64,000 nucleotides of DNA from Nostocoides sp. (lineage in GTDB: Bacteria > Actinomycetota > Actinomycetes > Actinomycetales > Dermatophilaceae). The position numbers and the translations under genes were made by a program. This document shows positions 49,406-58,797 of this stretch, in pieces. Each line of letters opens with the position of its first letter. The first letter of the stretch is position 1. The stretch lies in NCBI GenBank assembly GCA_016716625.1, contig JADJVJ010000001.1, forward strand, positions 620,001-684,000. The letters run 5' to 3'. The notes under the pieces were generated by a model, which saw only the letters and a list, made by a program, of their open reading frames with translations, had not been told where the DNA came from and made no database searches.

Positions 49406-51375
49406 CAGGTGAGGTCCTCGGGGGCGGAATGCACCCGCCAGCCGAGGCCGCCGAGGGCCTCAGAGAGGTTGCGCTGCGTGTCCGTCAAGCAGACCAGCCC
49501 AACGTCCAGCGTGTGCAGATCCCGCGCGAGTGTCGTCGGCGCAGCGGGGTTCGAGGGCACCATGAGTTTGGAGAGCGCGATGCGAGCGGCATGTTGGGCC
49601 GCCGGCTCGTCCAACGCGGGGAGGTAGAAATCTCTCGGGTCGACACCCTGGATCCGCGTCGTGGTGAGGGCGATGGCGCGCATGGTTGCCCTCCGCGCAA
49701 GTACGGGCCGATCACCGTCGTAGGTGTCATCGATGGCCCGGGCTCGGTCGAGTTCGTGTGCAGGGTATTTCCACACGGGCGTGGATTTCACGGTGACGGA
49801 GCGCACCCCCGAAATGATGGGTTGCCCTCCCACGGCAATGGCCGCTATCACCGCGACGGGCACCGCGATTGCGCCCACGGCATACCGGGAGGCCCAACTC
49901 GGCAGCAGCCGGTGCGCCGAGGCCGCCAGGACACCTGCCATCGCGGGGATGGGGGCAACCCAACACAAGCGCCACAGCACCGGTCCCGCGCTGGTCGCGC
50001 TATTGATCAGTTCTGGTATGCCGGGCGCCATCACAACCACCGCTCCCACGGCTCCGGCCCCCAGAACGACCGCATCTGCGCGCGCACGCATGAGCCAGGG
50101 TGCGAGCAGAAGCGCGGTCATCGTGAGGGCGCACCACACCCCGGTGGCGAATACGAAGTGCACGGCCCGGTGGGCTGGCATGACGTAGTTTCCAATGGCC
50201 TCGCCTTGGGTGATCAGTGCGACGACAAGTCCGCTGCCGACGGGGTATGCAGCTGGTAGCAAGGCACCCCATGCGCCACGAAGTCCCGCGATGAGCATGC
50301 CGATAGCGACGGCGGCGGAGATGACGGGCAGCAGAAAGGTGGCCGTGGACGTCAAGCCGACCGCCGTGATCCCGGTCGCCGTGAGGAGGATCGCATCGAC
50401 GGGACGCCGTTCCCGGGCCCACCGCGTGAGGTAGAGATAGAGCAACGGAATGACCGCGGCCACGAGGACGACCTTGCCTTGCCAGATGCGCCCGATGAAG
50501 AAGACCCCGAACACGTAGCCGGTCTTCCCCCCGAAACCAAGGAAGAGCATGGAGGTCACCAGGGCGACCAGGGCTCGCGGACCGGTCCAGATGCGCAGGA
50601 GACGGTACACGGACCACACCGCCAAGAAGCTCGCGACCGGGGGGGTCAGCATGTAGGCGACGGTGCCACCGGAGAGCCCGAAAAGGTGGCCGATGGCACC
50701 CTGAAGGACCTCCACCGACTGCACCGGCGCGGTCCCAGCACCCCGAATCGCCGGCAGCGTGCCAGGGCTGAAGATCGTGTCTCTGAGCGGGATCACGCCG
50801 TGCTCGGCGACGAAAACGGCCTTGTTGACATAGAACGCGTCGTCAGGGTCGACGCGCAGGACGAACAGGCTCAGCGCGCCGGCTCCCAGTGCACCGAGGA
50901 CTGCGATCAGGGTGGCGATGGGGCCAGGTTGGTCGGACGGGCTCTCCGGGGTCCCCTCTCCGGCTGTCTCGGGGGTCGCAGTCTCAGGGCGGCGCCACAA
51001 CGCTCCCACCAGCGGGAGGATGGCCGCGAACGCGAACACCCACCCGAGGAGATACCCGCCTTCTCCACCCCAGCCGATCCGCCACGCCGCGGCGAGGGCG
51101 AACGCGAGCGAGATCACGACGTGTGCCGGTGCCAAGCGTGGAGCCCACCATCGGCGCGTCGCGATGTCTGCGGCGGAGCGGCTCCGTCGCTTCCAGGCAA
51201 GGACCAGCCCGAGCGTCAGAACGATCGAGGCGATGAGTATGACGTCTGTGGCCAGCCCAAGGACGCGACCCAGGTGATACAACACCGTCCAGGCGGCCAT
51301 CGCGATGACTGCGATGTCCGTGACTCCGTCGAGGATCCGGACCAGTCGCGCGGAGGCTGAGGAGACGGCGGACAT
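49384..51375 (-). CDS. large DUF6077-type membrane protein
   Basis: A 663-residue protein with about 14-15 hydrophobic segments and a charged C-terminal domain of about 140 residues (from DDTYDGDRPVLARRA). It resembles DUF6077 family proteins and, in overall plan, polytopic GT-C-like glycosyltransferases with an external tail; I see a DPDDAFYVNKAVFVAEHG segment in the first large loop that could hold an acidic metal/lipid site. Function not established. ATG at 51375; a TTG three codons upstream is an alternative. It follows the membrane-fused glycerophosphotransferase by 48 bp on the same strand. Confidence 0.65.
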   Translation of the reverse strand: MSAVSSASARLVRILDGVTDIAVIAMAAWTVLYHLGRVLGLATDVILIASIVLTLGLVLAWKRRSRSAADIATRRWWAPRLAPAHVVISLAFALAAAWRIGWGGEGGYLLGWVFAFAAILPLVGALWRRPETATPETAGEGTPESPSDQPGPIATLIAVLGALGAGALSLFVLRVDPDDAFYVNKAVFVAEHGVIPLRDTIFSPGTLPAIRGAGTAPVQSVEVLQGAIGHLFGLSGGTVAYMLTPPVASFLAVWSVYRLLRIWTGPRALVALVTSMLFLGFGGKTGYVFGVFFIGRIWQGKVVLVAAVIPLLYLYLTRWARERRPVDAILLTATGITAVGLTSTATFLLPVISAAVAIGMLIAGLRGAWGALLPAAYPVGSGLVVALITQGEAIGNYVMPAHRAVHFVFATGVWCALTMTALLLAPWLMRARADAVVLGAGAVGAVVVMAPGIPELINSATSAGPVLWRLCWVAPIPAMAGVLAASAHRLLPSWASRYAVGAIAVPVAVIAAIAVGGQPIISGVRSVTVKSTPVWKYPAHELDRARAIDDTYDGDRPVLARRATMRAIALTTTRIQGVDPRDFYLPALDEPAAQHAARIALSKLMVPSNPAAPTTLARDLHTLDVGLVCLTDTQRNLSEALGGLGWRVHSAPEDLTCYGPASP

Positions 51376-51423
51376 GTGGATCAACTATGTCAGGTCAAGC
51401 TGCCTAAGCAAGTTCAACGCGCC

Positions 51424-53271
51424 TCAGCCGTCCATGGGGGCACTTGCCTCGGCCGCAGCGTCCGGCCACTCGCGCTCGGCGCGCTCGATGAGGTCGGCGA
51501 GCGCTGCGCGCCACGGTTCAACGGGATCATCGTGGTGAGGTCCGAGCAGTTCGAGGCGCAGGGCTCGTCGTTGTTCGGCCCAGGTGTCCGGGCCCTCCGC
51601 ATCCGAGAGCGCCTCTTCCCACCCGGACGGGTCAGGATCGAGCAGCGCGGCGGCTCGGGTGCTCGCGAGTTCCGCGCGGATGGTCTCGTGACCGACCGCA
51701 CTGGGGTTGGTGACCAGAAGCGGCTTCTCGGAGGCGAGGAAATCGGGCACGACACTCGAAATGTCGCCGATGAGGACATCGGCGTTGTTGAAGCACTCGT
51801 AGAGGGTCGTCGCTGATCCGCTGATGACCAAGTGCCGGTCGACCGTTTTGCGCCAATCCTCCTCGGAGGGCTGGTCGGGGAGGGTGCCTGCCCGCGGATC
51901 GGCCCGGATTGCGGAGATCACCGCCTCGTGCGCCTTCCGTGCAGAGTCGGCGACAGTGCCGATAAACGGGTGCGGGCGATAGATCACTCGGGTATCCGGG
52001 CGGTTGAGGAGCCACCGAATAAGGGCCGAGCCCATGGAGGGGACCGAGCTCGCCGCAGGGTCCCCGGTCCACCCTTCCCAGGTGGGGGCATACAGGACTG
52101 AGAGGGGGCGTCCGGAGCGGTCTCCGCTCGCGGGAACGATTCCTCCCAACTGGGGCCGCCCGACCTCCACGATCGCTTGGTCGCGTACGCCTACCCGTGC
52201 GGCTCGCCAACGCTCCCGGGAGGCGCGTCCCGCCACCCATACCTCGTCGAATCCCTTGGTGATGGGGTTGACGCTGGCGATCTTGTCGCTTTCACCGTGC
52301 CCGATGAAGACGTGTTTCATCCGAGGCTCTCGCTGCAGGTGGATGTTCTTTCCGACGTGGGCCGGATAGAACGCCACCCGGACGGTGGGGAAACGGAAGG
52401 TCATGAGGTCAGGAGCTTGGGGGATGCAGATCACCGGCAGAGTCGTGGCGCCCACGTTGGGCAGGTGGGCTGGCTCGCGCAAGATCACCACGACCCGTCG
52501 CCCGATGTTCTCCATGACCGAGAGCCACATCTGGAGTTGATACGTCGCTGTGGGCGGCCCGCTGAAGTAGATGGCGGCCTCTGGTCGCCAGTCGGTCAGG
52601 GCCCGATTGACCACGGCAAGGTGGGCCGCCCGAGGGGCGACTCGCCGGGAGCGCACCAGGGCGATGAGGGCGAGGCCCAGCCAAGCACCCAGCCCCAGGA
52701 GATAGGCCGCCACCGTCGCGAAGAACACCGGCCAAGAGCCGGTCAGGAGGCTGAGGCAGCCGCCAACGAGCGGAATCACACCGACCAGGATGGCGGCGGT
52801 CGGCTCGGGGATCGGAACGGGCCTTGCGTGGGGGCGCGGTTCGTGAACTTCCAACCCGAGCGTGATGACGGCACGGCGGAATCGACGTTCGAGGGGAGTG
52901 TCGAGGAAGAGTAACGCGCCTCGAAGGACGGGAACGGAGAAACCGGCCAGGCACAGCCAGAAGATGCTCACGGGTGCCGTTTGTGCGTTCTGCACCAGGA
53001 GGATGACCAAGCCCAGGTCGCGGACGAGAGAGCGGGACACCAAGCCGATGTGCGCCGATCCCAAGAGGACCCGGATGGCACGCAACTGGTAGGTCACGAT
53101 GTCCACGAGTACGCCGAGGACGGCACTCACGGTGAACAGCCACATCCAGTTCCCCGCAACGCCAAGGAAGGCTCCAGCTTGAGTGAGCCCGATGAGGGCC
53201 AGCGCGCTCAGACCAATGGGGGTCTTGGTCGGAAGGTTGTCAGCATCCTTGATGGTGATGAGCGTCGACAT
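51424..53271 (-). CDS. membrane-anchored CDP-glycerol glycerophosphotransferase-family protein
   Basis: A 615-residue protein. The N-terminal 220 residues have about six hydrophobic segments; the C-terminal part (about 230-600) is a teichoic-acid glycerophosphotransferase fold with FIGHGESDK, VLYAPTWEGW, IYRPHPFIG and VLIGDISSVVPDFLAS. Such enzymes add glycerol-phosphate or ribitol-phosphate units from CDP-activated donors. Fusion to an N-terminal membrane domain is unusual; most family members are peripheral. It follows the bifunctional CDP-ribitol-type gene by 12 bp, suggesting that gene makes its donor. Confidence 0.82.
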   Translation of the reverse strand: MSTLITIKDADNLPTKTPIGLSALALIGLTQAGAFLGVAGNWMWLFTVSAVLGVLVDIVTYQLRAIRVLLGSAHIGLVSRSLVRDLGLVILLVQNAQTAPVSIFWLCLAGFSVPVLRGALLFLDTPLERRFRRAVITLGLEVHEPRPHARPVPIPEPTAAILVGVIPLVGGCLSLLTGSWPVFFATVAAYLLGLGAWLGLALIALVRSRRVAPRAAHLAVVNRALTDWRPEAAIYFSGPPTATYQLQMWLSVMENIGRRVVVILREPAHLPNVGATTLPVICIPQAPDLMTFRFPTVRVAFYPAHVGKNIHLQREPRMKHVFIGHGESDKIASVNPITKGFDEVWVAGRASRERWRAARVGVRDQAIVEVGRPQLGGIVPASGDRSGRPLSVLYAPTWEGWTGDPAASSVPSMGSALIRWLLNRPDTRVIYRPHPFIGTVADSARKAHEAVISAIRADPRAGTLPDQPSEEDWRKTVDRHLVISGSATTLYECFNNADVLIGDISSVVPDFLASEKPLLVTNPSAVGHETIRAELASTRAAALLDPDPSGWEEALSDAEGPDTWAEQRRALRLELLGPHHDDPVEPWRAALADLIERAEREWPDAAAEASAPMDG

Positions 53272-53283
53272 ACAACGACAGTC

Positions 53284-54771
53284 CTAGATGGCCGAGGTGC
53301 CGTAGGGCTCCTCAGCCGCTTCCGAGAGGGCTGCGGCGATCTGGGCGGCTTCAAGTTCGGTGCGCGACATCCCGGTGTTCCCGGGTTCGACCCTTCGCAC
53401 GTCGATCACGTGCCCCGTGAGGTTGGACAGGAGAACATCGATCGAGGTCAACGCCACCGCTGTGCTCGACAGCAACGACCCAGCGGGTTCCTCACCGAAG
53501 GCCTGCGCCCGCATGGGTGTGGCGGTGCGCTCCGGGTTGATGCAGTTCACCCGAACCCCCAGCGGTGACCACTCATCCGCCAGAGCTTGCGTCAAGTTGA
53601 CCACGGCAGCCTTCGTCGAGGAGTAGATCGAGTAGTCCGCTCGCCCCCGGGTGTATGAGCTCGAGGTGAAGAAGAGCAACTGCCCGCCGGTCTGCTCCAG
53701 GTACTCCAAGCCGCAGCGTGCCGCAGCGACCGGGGCGATGTAGTTGACCCGGATGCTCTCGAGGATGTCTTCCAACGGAACGCTTGCCAGTGGTCCTCGG
53801 CGCAGAACTCCGGCGGTCACGACGATGGCATCGATGCGGCCGCTGGCGGAATAGGCCATCTTCAGGGCCGCTTCCACGTCCTCGATGCGCTCGACGTGTG
53901 TGCCAGTGCCTGAACGGCTGAACCGGTGCACGGTGGCCCCGAAGCCGGTGGCCAGCTCGGCGATGTCGGCCCCAATGCCGTAACTGCCACCGAGCACGAC
54001 GATGACCTTGCCCGATAGACGCTCCTCGTACTCCTGAGCGGTGGCCGGTGGTGGGGCTGCCGAGGAACCGATCTGGAAGAGCTTGTCGGCGATGAACACG
54101 TCGATCGGGTGAGTGATCTTCATGTTCTTGTCCGATCCCGTGACGACCGTGATCGGTACGTCGGGGAGATAGCGGAGCACCACGGTGCAGTCATCGGTCG
54201 CAGTGAATCCCGGGTCCGCCCACGCGCGCTCATACGCGGCCCGAATGGTGGAGAGACGGAAGGCCTGCGGAGTCTGCCCTCGGCGCAGGTGGGACCGTGG
54301 CGGGATGTCGGTGATCACGCCGTCATCGTTGAGCGCGATGATGGTGTCGGCGGACTCGATGGCGACGTCGACCGCGTCGTACTCCTCGAGAGCGCTCAGC
54401 ACGTCGGCGATGATCCGGTGATCCAGCAGGGGGCGCACGGCGTCGTGGAAGAGCACCCACAGATCCTCATGGCCCAGGCTGGCGAGGGTTTCGAGGGCGA
54501 TGGTCGTGGTCTCGTTGCGGGTCTGGCCACCCGCGAGCACGTGCGTGAGTCGCGGGTACCCGGCGGCGATTCTCCGAGCCTCATCGAGGTAGTCAGGGTG
54601 CATCAGCAGGATGACCTCGTCGATGCCGTCCGCCTCCTCAACGACGTCGAGGGTGTGCTCAAGCACGGTCTTCCCGGCCACCTTGATGAGTTGCTTGGGG
54701 ATCGAGAGGCCGACTCTGGACCCGGATCCTCCAGCCAGGATGACGGCCACGGTATGCAGACGCTTGGGCAT
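53284..54771 (-). CDS. bifunctional cytidylyltransferase / short-chain dehydrogenase (probable CDP-ribitol synthesis)
   Basis: A 495-residue fusion. Residues 1-235 are an IspD/TarI-type cytidylyltransferase (VILAGGSGSRVGLSIPKQ, FHDAVRPLL, RRGQTPQAFR, TDDCTVV). Residues 252-490 are a short-chain dehydrogenase with VVLGGSYGIGADIA and the catalytic Tyr383-Lys387 (YSSTK). The same domain order occurs in Haemophilus Bcs1/Acs1, which reduces ribulose-5-phosphate and makes CDP-ribitol (established there). CDP-ribitol synthesis for the neighbouring transferases is thus likely. Between its ATG and upstream TAGCCT lies an inverted repeat GTGGG-7-CCCAC (54792-54808). Confidence 0.85.
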   Translation of the reverse strand: MPKRLHTVAVILAGGSGSRVGLSIPKQLIKVAGKTVLEHTLDVVEEADGIDEVILLMHPDYLDEARRIAAGYPRLTHVLAGGQTRNETTTIALETLASLGHEDLWVLFHDAVRPLLDHRIIADVLSALEEYDAVDVAIESADTIIALNDDGVITDIPPRSHLRRGQTPQAFRLSTIRAAYERAWADPGFTATDDCTVVLRYLPDVPITVVTGSDKNMKITHPIDVFIADKLFQIGSSAAPPPATAQEYEERLSGKVIVVLGGSYGIGADIAELATGFGATVHRFSRSGTGTHVERIEDVEAALKMAYSASGRIDAIVVTAGVLRRGPLASVPLEDILESIRVNYIAPVAAARCGLEYLEQTGGQLLFFTSSSYTRGRADYSIYSSTKAAVVNLTQALADEWSPLGVRVNCINPERTATPMRAQAFGEEPAGSLLSSTAVALTSIDVLLSNLTGHVIDVRRVEPGNTGMSRTELEAAQIAAALSEAAEEPYGTSAI

Positions 54772-54900
54772 GCTGAGGACAGCCTTTCACCGTGGGAATG
54801 TGACCCACAGGCTAGCGCACACCCTAGGGGCCCTCCCGTATGCTGCCGATGTCGGGACCACCGGGTCCCCGGGCCAAAGTGCATGACGGAGAGGTGGCAG

Positions 54901-55701
54901 GTGGGCATCGGCACGAAGGTCGCCCGGCTGTGGCAGCTGCGTACCATCTTGTGGACCTTGGTCGTCAGGGACCTGCGCGTGCGTTACGCCCGAAGTTGGC
55001 TTGGCTACCTGTGGACCGTGCTCGACCCGCTGGCGATGGCCGCGATCTACTTCGTGGTCTTTGCGTTCATCTTTGACCGCGGCGACATCGGGCACCGACC
55101 GTACTTCATCTTCCTCCTGGTGGGCTTGCTCGCGTGGCAGTGGGTTTCTGGGTCCGTCAACTCGACTGCGTTGGCCATCCTGAGCGAGGCCAAGTTGGTC
55201 CGCTCGACCAACCTGCCTCGGGAGATCTGGGTCCTGCGGATCGTGATCGCCAAGGGGATCGAGTTCCTGCTGTCGCTGCCGATCCTGGTCGGATTCTCCG
55301 TGTACTACCTCGTGAAGGGTCAGTTGCATCTCAACGCGCGACTGCTGTTCTTTCCCTTGGGTGTCGTTCTCCTCTTTGTCTTCCTCGTCGGCGCGGGTCT
55401 GCTGCTGGCGCCGGTGACCGCGCTGGTGACCGACACCCAACGGGTCGTACGCATCCTGCTGCGGATGGGTTTCTACTTCACCCCGGTGATCTATGCCGTG
55501 CACCACGTGCCCGAGCCGTGGCGTTCGGCGATGTGGGTCAACCCGTTGGCCGGCATCACCGAGCTGCTGCGGGCGGGGTTCTTCGATGCGCCGCTCGATA
55601 CGGCGAGCGTGGTGGGTGCAGTCGTAGTCACCGTGGTCACTCTCGGAGCCGGGATAGCAACGTTTGCGCGGCTCGAGCGGGCCGTCCTCAAGGAGATCTG
55701 A
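54901..55701 (+). CDS. ABC-2 type polysaccharide/teichoic acid export permease
   Basis: A 266-residue permease with about six membrane helices and the family-typical amphipathic N-terminus (LRTILWTLVVRDLRVRYARS, then WLGYLWTVLDPLAMAAIYF). It works with the next gene as the exporter of lipid-linked polymer (TagG/Wzm type). I chose the GTG at 54901 because GGAGAGG lies about 6 nt before it; an ATG at 54883 would add six residues. It overlaps the ATPase gene by 1 bp. A TATGCT -10-like box lies about 60 bp upstream. Confidence 0.88.
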   Translation: MGIGTKVARLWQLRTILWTLVVRDLRVRYARSWLGYLWTVLDPLAMAAIYFVVFAFIFDRGDIGHRPYFIFLLVGLLAWQWVSGSVNSTALAILSEAKLVRSTNLPREIWVLRIVIAKGIEFLLSLPILVGFSVYYLVKGQLHLNARLLFFPLGVVLLFVFLVGAGLLLAPVTALVTDTQRVVRILLRMGFYFTPVIYAVHHVPEPWRSAMWVNPLAGITELLRAGFFDAPLDTASVVGAVVVTVVTLGAGIATFARLERAVLKEI

Positions 55702-56447
55702 TGACTGCGGTCATTCGCACGGAAGGTCTCGGGATCGAGTTCTACCGCTCGCGCAAGCGGAAGCTCTCCTTGCGCGAGATGCTCTACCGAGGGGGCGCGA
55801 GCCACGATCGGGGCACCTTCTGGGCCCTGCGAAACATCTCGCTGGAGGTGGCCCAGGGTGAGGCTGTCGGGCTCCTCGGCCCCAACGGCTGCGGTAAGTC
55901 CACGCTGCTCAAGATGATTGCCGGAGTGCTCATCCCGGATGAGGGTTCGGTCACGGTGAGCCAAGGCGTCGCTCCGCTGATCGAACTCACCGGTGGGTTC
56001 CTCGGTGAACTCACCGCACGGGAGAACATCTACCTGACGGCCGGGCTGCACGGCCTGTCCCGGGACGCCATCGATGAGCGGTTCGACGCCATCGTCGACT
56101 TTGCCGGCCCCCAGGTCCGGGCTGCCCTGGACACCCCGTTCCGGCACTTCAGCTCCGGCATGCAGGTCCGCCTCGGCTTCTCGGTGATCACCACCTTGGA
56201 CGACCCCATCCTTCTCGTCGACGAAGTGCTCGCCGTGGGGGACCGCGCTTTCAAGGAGAAGTGCTACCGGCGCATGGGGCAACTCCTCGCGGAGGGCCGG
56301 ACACTCTTTCTCGTGAGTCACAACGAAAAGGACCTCACCAGGTTCTGCACCCGCGGGCTCTATCTGCGTTCGGGGGAACTTGCCGCAGATGGGCCCATCC
56401 GCGAGGTGCTAGCCCAGTACAACGCGGACTGGACGGGCGCCGAGTGA
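55701..56447 (+). CDS. ABC transporter ATPase for polysaccharide/teichoic acid export
   Basis: A 248-residue ATPase of the TagH/Wzt group: Walker A GPNGCGKST (60-68), signature SSGMQVRL (about 151-158), Walker B LLVDEVLAVGD (171-181). The N-terminal EFYRSRKRKLSLREML and the RFSSGM-type signature are typical of this subfamily. It has no long C-terminal sugar-binding domain, so the substrate is probably not selected by a capped end. Overlaps both neighbours (1 bp upstream, GTGA downstream). Confidence 0.93.
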   Translation: MTAVIRTEGLGIEFYRSRKRKLSLREMLYRGGASHDRGTFWALRNISLEVAQGEAVGLLGPNGCGKSTLLKMIAGVLIPDEGSVTVSQGVAPLIELTGGFLGELTARENIYLTAGLHGLSRDAIDERFDAIVDFAGPQVRAALDTPFRHFSSGMQVRLGFSVITTLDDPILLVDEVLAVGDRAFKEKCYRRMGQLLAEGRTLFLVSHNEKDLTRFCTRGLYLRSGELAADGPIREVLAQYNADWTGAE

Positions 56448-57604
56448 GCCTTCGCTCGCGGCTGATGGCCAGGCCCTGGGCCCAACGGTGGCGGTTCGCG
56501 CCATTCATCATCGGGTATGCGATCGCTCGGCGACGCTGTCGTCCGGTTCCGGGACGCGTGCTGTTCCTCTCGGACTCGCGAGAGTCAATGTCCGGCAACT
56601 TCGCGTTCCTTGCGGAGGAACTGGGCAGGGATCCGGTGCGCACGGTGCACTCGGTGCTGCACGGTCGGGTCAAGGTGCGACGTCCCGTGCGCGAGATGGT
56701 GACGTTGCCGCGGGAGCTCGCGGAGGCCGAGGCGATCGTGCTGGACGACTACTACCCGTTGGTGTACTCCCTGGTGCTGCGGCCCTCGACTCGGCTGGTC
56801 CAGGTGTGGCACGCGGCCGGCGCATACAAGAGGGTTGGCTTCAGCCGCAGGGGACTGCCCGGGGGACCCTTCCCCGGAAGCAACATTCACCGGGGGTATA
56901 CCCACGCCATTGCGAGTAGCGAGCTGGTGCGGGCTGATATCGCCGATGCGTTCGGGATGGACATCGACGATGTCCACGCCCTAGGGATTCCGAGGACCGA
57001 TGCGTTCTTCGATGCCGAGCACCTCGCCAAGACCCGGCGTGACGTCCGCGACCGGCTCGGGCTGAGCGCGGACGTGCGCGTCATCCTGTTTGCCCCAACC
57101 TTTCGAGGAAACGGACAGGTCAGCGCCCACTACGACTACTCGCTTGTTGACTGGCAGGCTCTCAGCGACGGGCTTGAGGAGGGTGCCGTGGTGCTGGTCA
57201 AAATGCATCCGTTCGTTCGGGATCCGTTCCCCCTCGCGGCCGACCCTCGGTTCCTCGATGTTGGTGCGGAGCGCGAGATCAACGATCTGATCATGGCGTC
57301 CGATGTACTCGTCACGGACTACTCCTCACTCATCTTCGAGACGGCGCTGCTCCGGCTGCCGTGCATTCTCTTCGTCCCCGACCTCCAGGAGTATGTCCGC
57401 GCTCGGAGCTTTTATCACCGCTTCGAGGAGTATTCCTATGGGCAGATTGCTACGACGAGCACCGAACTGGTGCAGGCGGTCTGCGCCCCGGTGGTTGATG
57501 AGGTTCGGCTGACGGCATTCCTCGAGCGCTTCATGTCGGCCTGTGACGGCCGTAGCACCGAGCGGGTTGTCCGCCAACTCCTGCCGGCTGGGCCGTTGCC
57601 ATGA
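56444..57604 (+). CDS. CDP-glycerol/ribitol phosphotransferase-family protein
   Basis: A 386-residue teichoic-acid polymerase or primase-type transferase. Conserved segments: VWHAAGAYKRVGF, LFAPTFRGNG, LVKMHPFVRDP and VLVTDYSSLIFETALL, which hold the family His/Lys and Asp residues. It transfers polyol-phosphate units from a CDP-donor to a growing chain at the inner membrane face. GTG start overlapping the ATPase stop. A second paralogue follows with an ATGA overlap. Confidence 0.87.
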   Translation: MSLRSRLMARPWAQRWRFAPFIIGYAIARRRCRPVPGRVLFLSDSRESMSGNFAFLAEELGRDPVRTVHSVLHGRVKVRRPVREMVTLPRELAEAEAIVLDDYYPLVYSLVLRPSTRLVQVWHAAGAYKRVGFSRRGLPGGPFPGSNIHRGYTHAIASSELVRADIADAFGMDIDDVHALGIPRTDAFFDAEHLAKTRRDVRDRLGLSADVRVILFAPTFRGNGQVSAHYDYSLVDWQALSDGLEEGAVVLVKMHPFVRDPFPLAADPRFLDVGAEREINDLIMASDVLVTDYSSLIFETALLRLPCILFVPDLQEYVRARSFYHRFEEYSYGQIATTSTELVQAVCAPVVDEVRLTAFLERFMSACDGRSTERVVRQLLPAGPLP

Positions 57605-58797
57605 GCCTCTTGGTCCGGGTCAGCGTGGTCGGCGTCCGCGCGGCATACGCGGTGTTGCGTCTCCTCCCCGAGCGGCCGCAGGTGACGATCTTGAGCCGCC
57701 AAAGCGACCACGTGACCCCCGACCTGCAGGCCATTGCCCAGGCCGTGGCAGCCGCCGACCCGAGCCTGAAGGTTGTGGTGCGGTGCCGCATGCTGCGCGG
57801 GGGTTGGCGCAACATGGTGATCTATGCCGGAGAACTGCTCCAGCACATGTGGTTGGTCGCCCGCTCACGAGTGCTTGTGGTCGACACATATTCCATCGTG
57901 GCAAGCGTGCCCGATCACAAGAAGTCGTTGACGATCGTCCAGGTCTGGCATGCGCTCGGGGCCTTCAAGAGATTTGGGCTGGCCGCGTCGGGCACCAGTC
58001 TTGGGCCTGATGCCGACTTGGCAGCGTCGATGCGCCAGCACGCCAACTATGACTGGGTGCTGGCGTCGGGGCCGGGGTGTGTGGCTCCCTACGCGGAGGC
58101 CTTCGGTGTTCGGCAGGACCAGGTCCTCGTCGCCCCGCTGCCCGTCGTCGACCGCCTGCTGGACCCCGTGGCCGTTGCCCAGACCAGGGCCCGGGTGTGG
58201 GCCGCGCATCCCCACCTCAAGAGCCGTCGGGTGGTCGTGCTGGCCCCGACCATGCGCCGGGGAGCGGAATCGACGCCCATGGATGGGCTGTCGGGCAGGC
58301 CTGGGCGAAGCACGGCTGGTTCCGGGGTGGCGGCCGAAGATCCGTTCGCCGTGCGGGCGTTGGCCGCGGCACTGGCGGCTCGAGGACTGCATGTCGTGGC
58401 TAAACGCCATCCCATTGACGATTCCACGTGGCCTGAAGGCATCGACGCCGCGGAAGGTGTGCCGACGGTCGATCTGCTGACGGTGTGCGAGGCCTTCGTG
58501 ACGGACTACTCCTCGCTGGTGTATGAAGCAGCGCTCCTTGGCCTCCCGGTCTACACGTATCTACCGCCGGGGTTGCCGCGCCTTGCCCGGGAGGACTTCT
58601 TCCTCGACGTTGAACGCGACTTACCGGGCCCGCTGCACACTGACCCGGAGTCGCTCGCGGCCGCCATTGTGGCGAACGTCGACCAAAGCGAGGCGCGTCG
58701 GGAGTTCCTGGCCCGGGCGGTCACCCCGCCCCCGGAAGGTACCTGCGCGCAGGCCATCGGCACCCTCATTGCCGGGTGGGCGCAGCGTCCGGGTTAA
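57601..58797 (+). CDS. CDP-glycerol/ribitol phosphotransferase-family protein (second copy)
   Basis: A 398-residue paralogue of the preceding gene: VWHALGAFKRFGL, VLAPTMRRG, AKRHPID and FVTDYSSLVYEAALL. The two copies could be a primase/polymerase pair, as in other teichoic acid loci. An insertion of about 20 residues (GLSGRPGRSTAGSGVAAEDP) follows the LAPTMRRG motif. It is the last gene of the four-gene export/polymerase operon and overlaps the convergent methyltransferase by 4 bp. Confidence 0.86.
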   Translation: MSLLVRVSVVGVRAAYAVLRLLPERPQVTILSRQSDHVTPDLQAIAQAVAAADPSLKVVVRCRMLRGGWRNMVIYAGELLQHMWLVARSRVLVVDTYSIVASVPDHKKSLTIVQVWHALGAFKRFGLAASGTSLGPDADLAASMRQHANYDWVLASGPGCVAPYAEAFGVRQDQVLVAPLPVVDRLLDPVAVAQTRARVWAAHPHLKSRRVVVLAPTMRRGAESTPMDGLSGRPGRSTAGSGVAAEDPFAVRALAAALAARGLHVVAKRHPIDDSTWPEGIDAAEGVPTVDLLTVCEAFVTDYSSLVYEAALLGLPVYTYLPPGLPRLAREDFFLDVERDLPGPLHTDPESLAAAIVANVDQSEARREFLARAVTPPPEGTCAQAIGTLIAGWAQRPG

